The notes beneath the pieces are model-generated. The model searched no databases, was not told the origin of the DNA, and saw nothing but the letters and a program-made list of their open reading frames with translations. DNA of 64,000 bases from Sporolactobacillus kofuensis (GTDB lineage Bacteria; Bacillota; Bacilli; Bacillales; Sporolactobacillaceae): assembly GCF_024125425.1 (NCBI RefSeq), contig NZ_JAMXWN010000013.1, forward strand, positions 1 through 64,000, in the 5' to 3' direction. This document shows, in pieces, positions 62,808-64,000 of this stretch. The translations under genes were made by a program, and so were the position numbers. Position 1 is the stretch's first letter. Each line of letters opens with the position of its first letter.

Positions 62808-63473
62808 TTGAAAATAAAACAAATTTCCGAACATATCTGGAGTGTGCAATCTTGGATATTGATCCCAATTACTGTATGGCTTGTTGCTGACAAACAGGGA
62901 TTGACTTTAGTTGATGCTGGTGTTTCACCGATGGCTAATGGCATAGTAAATGAAATTGAAAGACTCGGCCGAGGACCTCTGCAGCGCATTTTGCTCACGC
63001 ATGGTCACAGTGATCATACAGGTGCCCTTTCAAAAATTCTAAAACATCATCAAGTGCCCATCTATGCTCACGAAAGAGAAATTCCTTACATGGAAGGAGA
63101 CTTACCTTACCCACGCCGTAAGAAAGCTCAGAAGACCGTAGAGAAGCACTGCGTTCAACCACTTGATGAAATGAATGGCAAATTCAATCCAATTGGCGAT
63201 CTCACACCTTATTTCACTCCTGGCCACTCCCCGGGACATGTCGTTTATTTCCATGAACAAGATAACATTCTACTTTCTGGTGACTTATTCACATCAAAAA
63301 AAGGCGCTCTGCACCGACCAATGCCTATGTTCACTGGAGATATGGCTGAAGCCGTTCGAAGTGCAGCAATTGTCGATCAGTTAAAACCTACGCGACTCGA
63401 GGTCTGCCACGGTCAATCTGTTTTCCTTCCTGCCGATCAGCTTTCTGATTATCTTAAAGCGAACACAATCTAA
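62808..63473 (+). CDS. MBL-fold metallo-hydrolase
   Basis: 221 residues. The metal site is complete: LTHGHSDHTGAL (HxHxDH), the histidine in TPGHSPGHVVYF, the aspartate in LLSGDLF and the final histidine in LEVCHGQS. Family enzymes range from glyoxalase II to lactonases, so the substrate is not predictable. TTG start lies after AGGAGTGAGGAAGA, only 6 bases after the TetR stop. Confidence 0.88.
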   Translation: MKIKQISEHIWSVQSWILIPITVWLVADKQGLTLVDAGVSPMANGIVNEIERLGRGPLQRILLTHGHSDHTGALSKILKHHQVPIYAHEREIPYMEGDLPYPRRKKAQKTVEKHCVQPLDEMNGKFNPIGDLTPYFTPGHSPGHVVYFHEQDNILLSGDLFTSKKGALHRPMPMFTGDMAEAVRSAAIVDQLKPTRLEVCHGQSVFLPADQLSDYLKANTI

Positions 63474-63490
63474 AAAAAGGGTTGATTTAC

Positions 63491-63841
63491 ATGGACATAA
63501 TAAAAATATGGATGCTTACGCTAACCTTTTTTGCTGAACTTACAGCTCTTCTCTCCTTTGGTCTCTGGGGTTTCCAAATACCAAAAGGATTGCTTCTCAA
63601 ATGTCTGCTTGGTATTGGACTACCGCTTGTCGTTGCCATTAGTTGGGGACTGTTTCTTGCACCAAAAGCGGTATACCCTACTGGCTTAATGATACGCATT
63701 CCTGTAAAAATAATCATCTTTTCATTGAGTGCAATTGCTTTCTACGCCATCGGTCAACGCTTTTTTGCGCTCTCATTTTTCATTGTCACTCTGATGCTTG
63801 TCACGCTCACCGAGAATTGGAATCTATCAACAAAAATGTGA
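63491..63841 (+). CDS. YrdB-like membrane protein (DUF2568)
   Basis: 116 residues, four hydrophobic segments over nearly the whole length (about 8-27, 35-57, 69-86, 92-107). The pattern TFFAELTALLSFGLWGFQIP...GIGLPL...WGLFLAPKA matches B. subtilis YrdB-type proteins of unknown function. ATG 63491 lies 9 bases after AAAAAGGG. Third gene of the TetR operon, 17 bp behind the hydrolase. Confidence 0.75.
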   Translation: MDIIKIWMLTLTFFAELTALLSFGLWGFQIPKGLLLKCLLGIGLPLVVAISWGLFLAPKAVYPTGLMIRIPVKIIIFSLSAIAFYAIGQRFFALSFFIVTLMLVTLTENWNLSTKM

Positions 63842-63860
63842 CAAATATAGCAAATTTCCG

Positions 63861-63889
63861 TTGCGAACATAAGTTCTTTTTCGTATAAT
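63861..63889 (+). promoter_or_regulatory. Sigma-A promoter of the terminal gene
   Basis: TTGCGA (63861-63866), exactly 17 bases, TATAAT (63884-63889), 51 bp upstream of the start at 63941. Confidence 0.65.
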
Positions 63890-63940
63890 TAATACGTACT
63901 TTGGTCAAACTAATCGAATTGAAAAAGGAGCGAGATAAGC

Positions 63941-64000
63941 ATGGCATTGAAAATAGCACCCTATTTAATGATGAACGGGAATGCAGAAGAAGCCATTCAG
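63941..64000 (+). CDS. PhnB/YjdN-like VOC protein (partial, cut by the window end)
   Basis: Twenty codons before the window ends: MALKIAPYLMMNGNAEEAIQ. This opening (PYLMMNGNAEEAI) is characteristic of PhnB-like/3-demethylubiquinone-methyltransferase-like VOC proteins. Start is supported by AAAAAGGAG and the promoter above. The rest lies outside the window. Confidence 0.6.
   Translation, partial: MALKIAPYLMMNGNAEEAIQ

Overview
The window reads as a chromosomal segment of an endospore-forming member of the Bacillales. Gene content and order follow the Bacillus subtilis stretch from ypeB/sleB through gudB, the ypb cluster, recQ, fer, resDE, rluB, spmAB, dacB, scpAB, lysA, spoVA, spoIIA/sigF, dacF, xerD, fur and spoIIM to nudF, and then on to yqjQ, rnz, dinB, yqjE and bkd. 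Several B. subtilis neighbours are missing: prsW, ypbE, the cytochrome c maturation genes resABC, ypuI, ribDEAH, spoVAA/AB/EA, deoB, and ptb-bcd-buk. A Sporolactobacillaceae-type, mainly fermentative spore former would fit, but this is an inference and no rRNA gene is present to confirm it.

Layout. 1-11 kb: a 99-bp tandem repeat, the germination pair sleB-ypeB, a divergent gudB, a mecA-type adaptor, a membrane phosphoesterase, the spore-coat operon cotJABC inserted between ypbG and ypbF, then ypbF, ypbD, recQ, ypbB and fer. 11-20 kb: resDE, rluB, spmAB-dacB, scpAB and ribT. 20-32 kb: lysA, a reduced spoVA operon (C, D, E, F), the spoIIA operon, dacF, a frameshifted purine nucleoside phosphorylase gene, xerD lacking two catalytic histidines, a yqzK-like gene, fur, spoIIM and nudF. 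32-40 kb: accessory single genes (MFS exporter, tag, nicotinamidase, thioredoxin-like protein, zinc/cation exporter, VOC protein, deoD, Nudix hydrolase, AI-2E-family permease). 40-46 kb: an acoABC-type 2-oxoacid (acetoin) dehydrogenase operon with a cre site, yqjQ, and amtB with a TnrA/GlnR box. 46-54 kb: rnz, dinB, a peptidase-T-like gene, a 35-residue Prli42-like membrane protein missed by ordinary ORF calling, a two-component system, a DMT exporter and a LysR regulator. 54-57 kb: an aroA-aroC-aroQ operon. 57-62 kb: a branched-chain 2-oxoacid dehydrogenase operon (lpdV, bkdAA, bkdAB, bkdB). 62-64 kb: an internally deleted acetyltransferase and a TetR, metallo-hydrolase, YrdB operon behind twin operators.

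How it works together. About a third of the genes serve sporulation and germination: sigma-F and its anti-sigma and anti-anti-sigma switch, SpoIIM engulfment, SpmAB/DacB/DacF cortex synthesis, SpoVA dipicolinate transport (with LysA in the related diaminopimelate branch), CotJ coat proteins, and SleB/YpeB cortex lysis. A second theme is 2-oxoacid metabolism: two E1/E2 sets share one visible E3. A third is chromosome upkeep (ScpAB, XerD, RecQ, DinB, Tag). A family of dispersed, GC-rich repeats of about 135 bp, in full and decayed copies, sits between genes at seven places or more.

I found no defence island, prophage, CRISPR array or biosynthetic cluster. The most unusual items are the XerD with two missing catalytic histidines, the divergent GudB, the broken pupG with deoD nearby, the in-frame-deleted acetyltransferase, the repeat family, and several well-formed operator-like inverted repeats.
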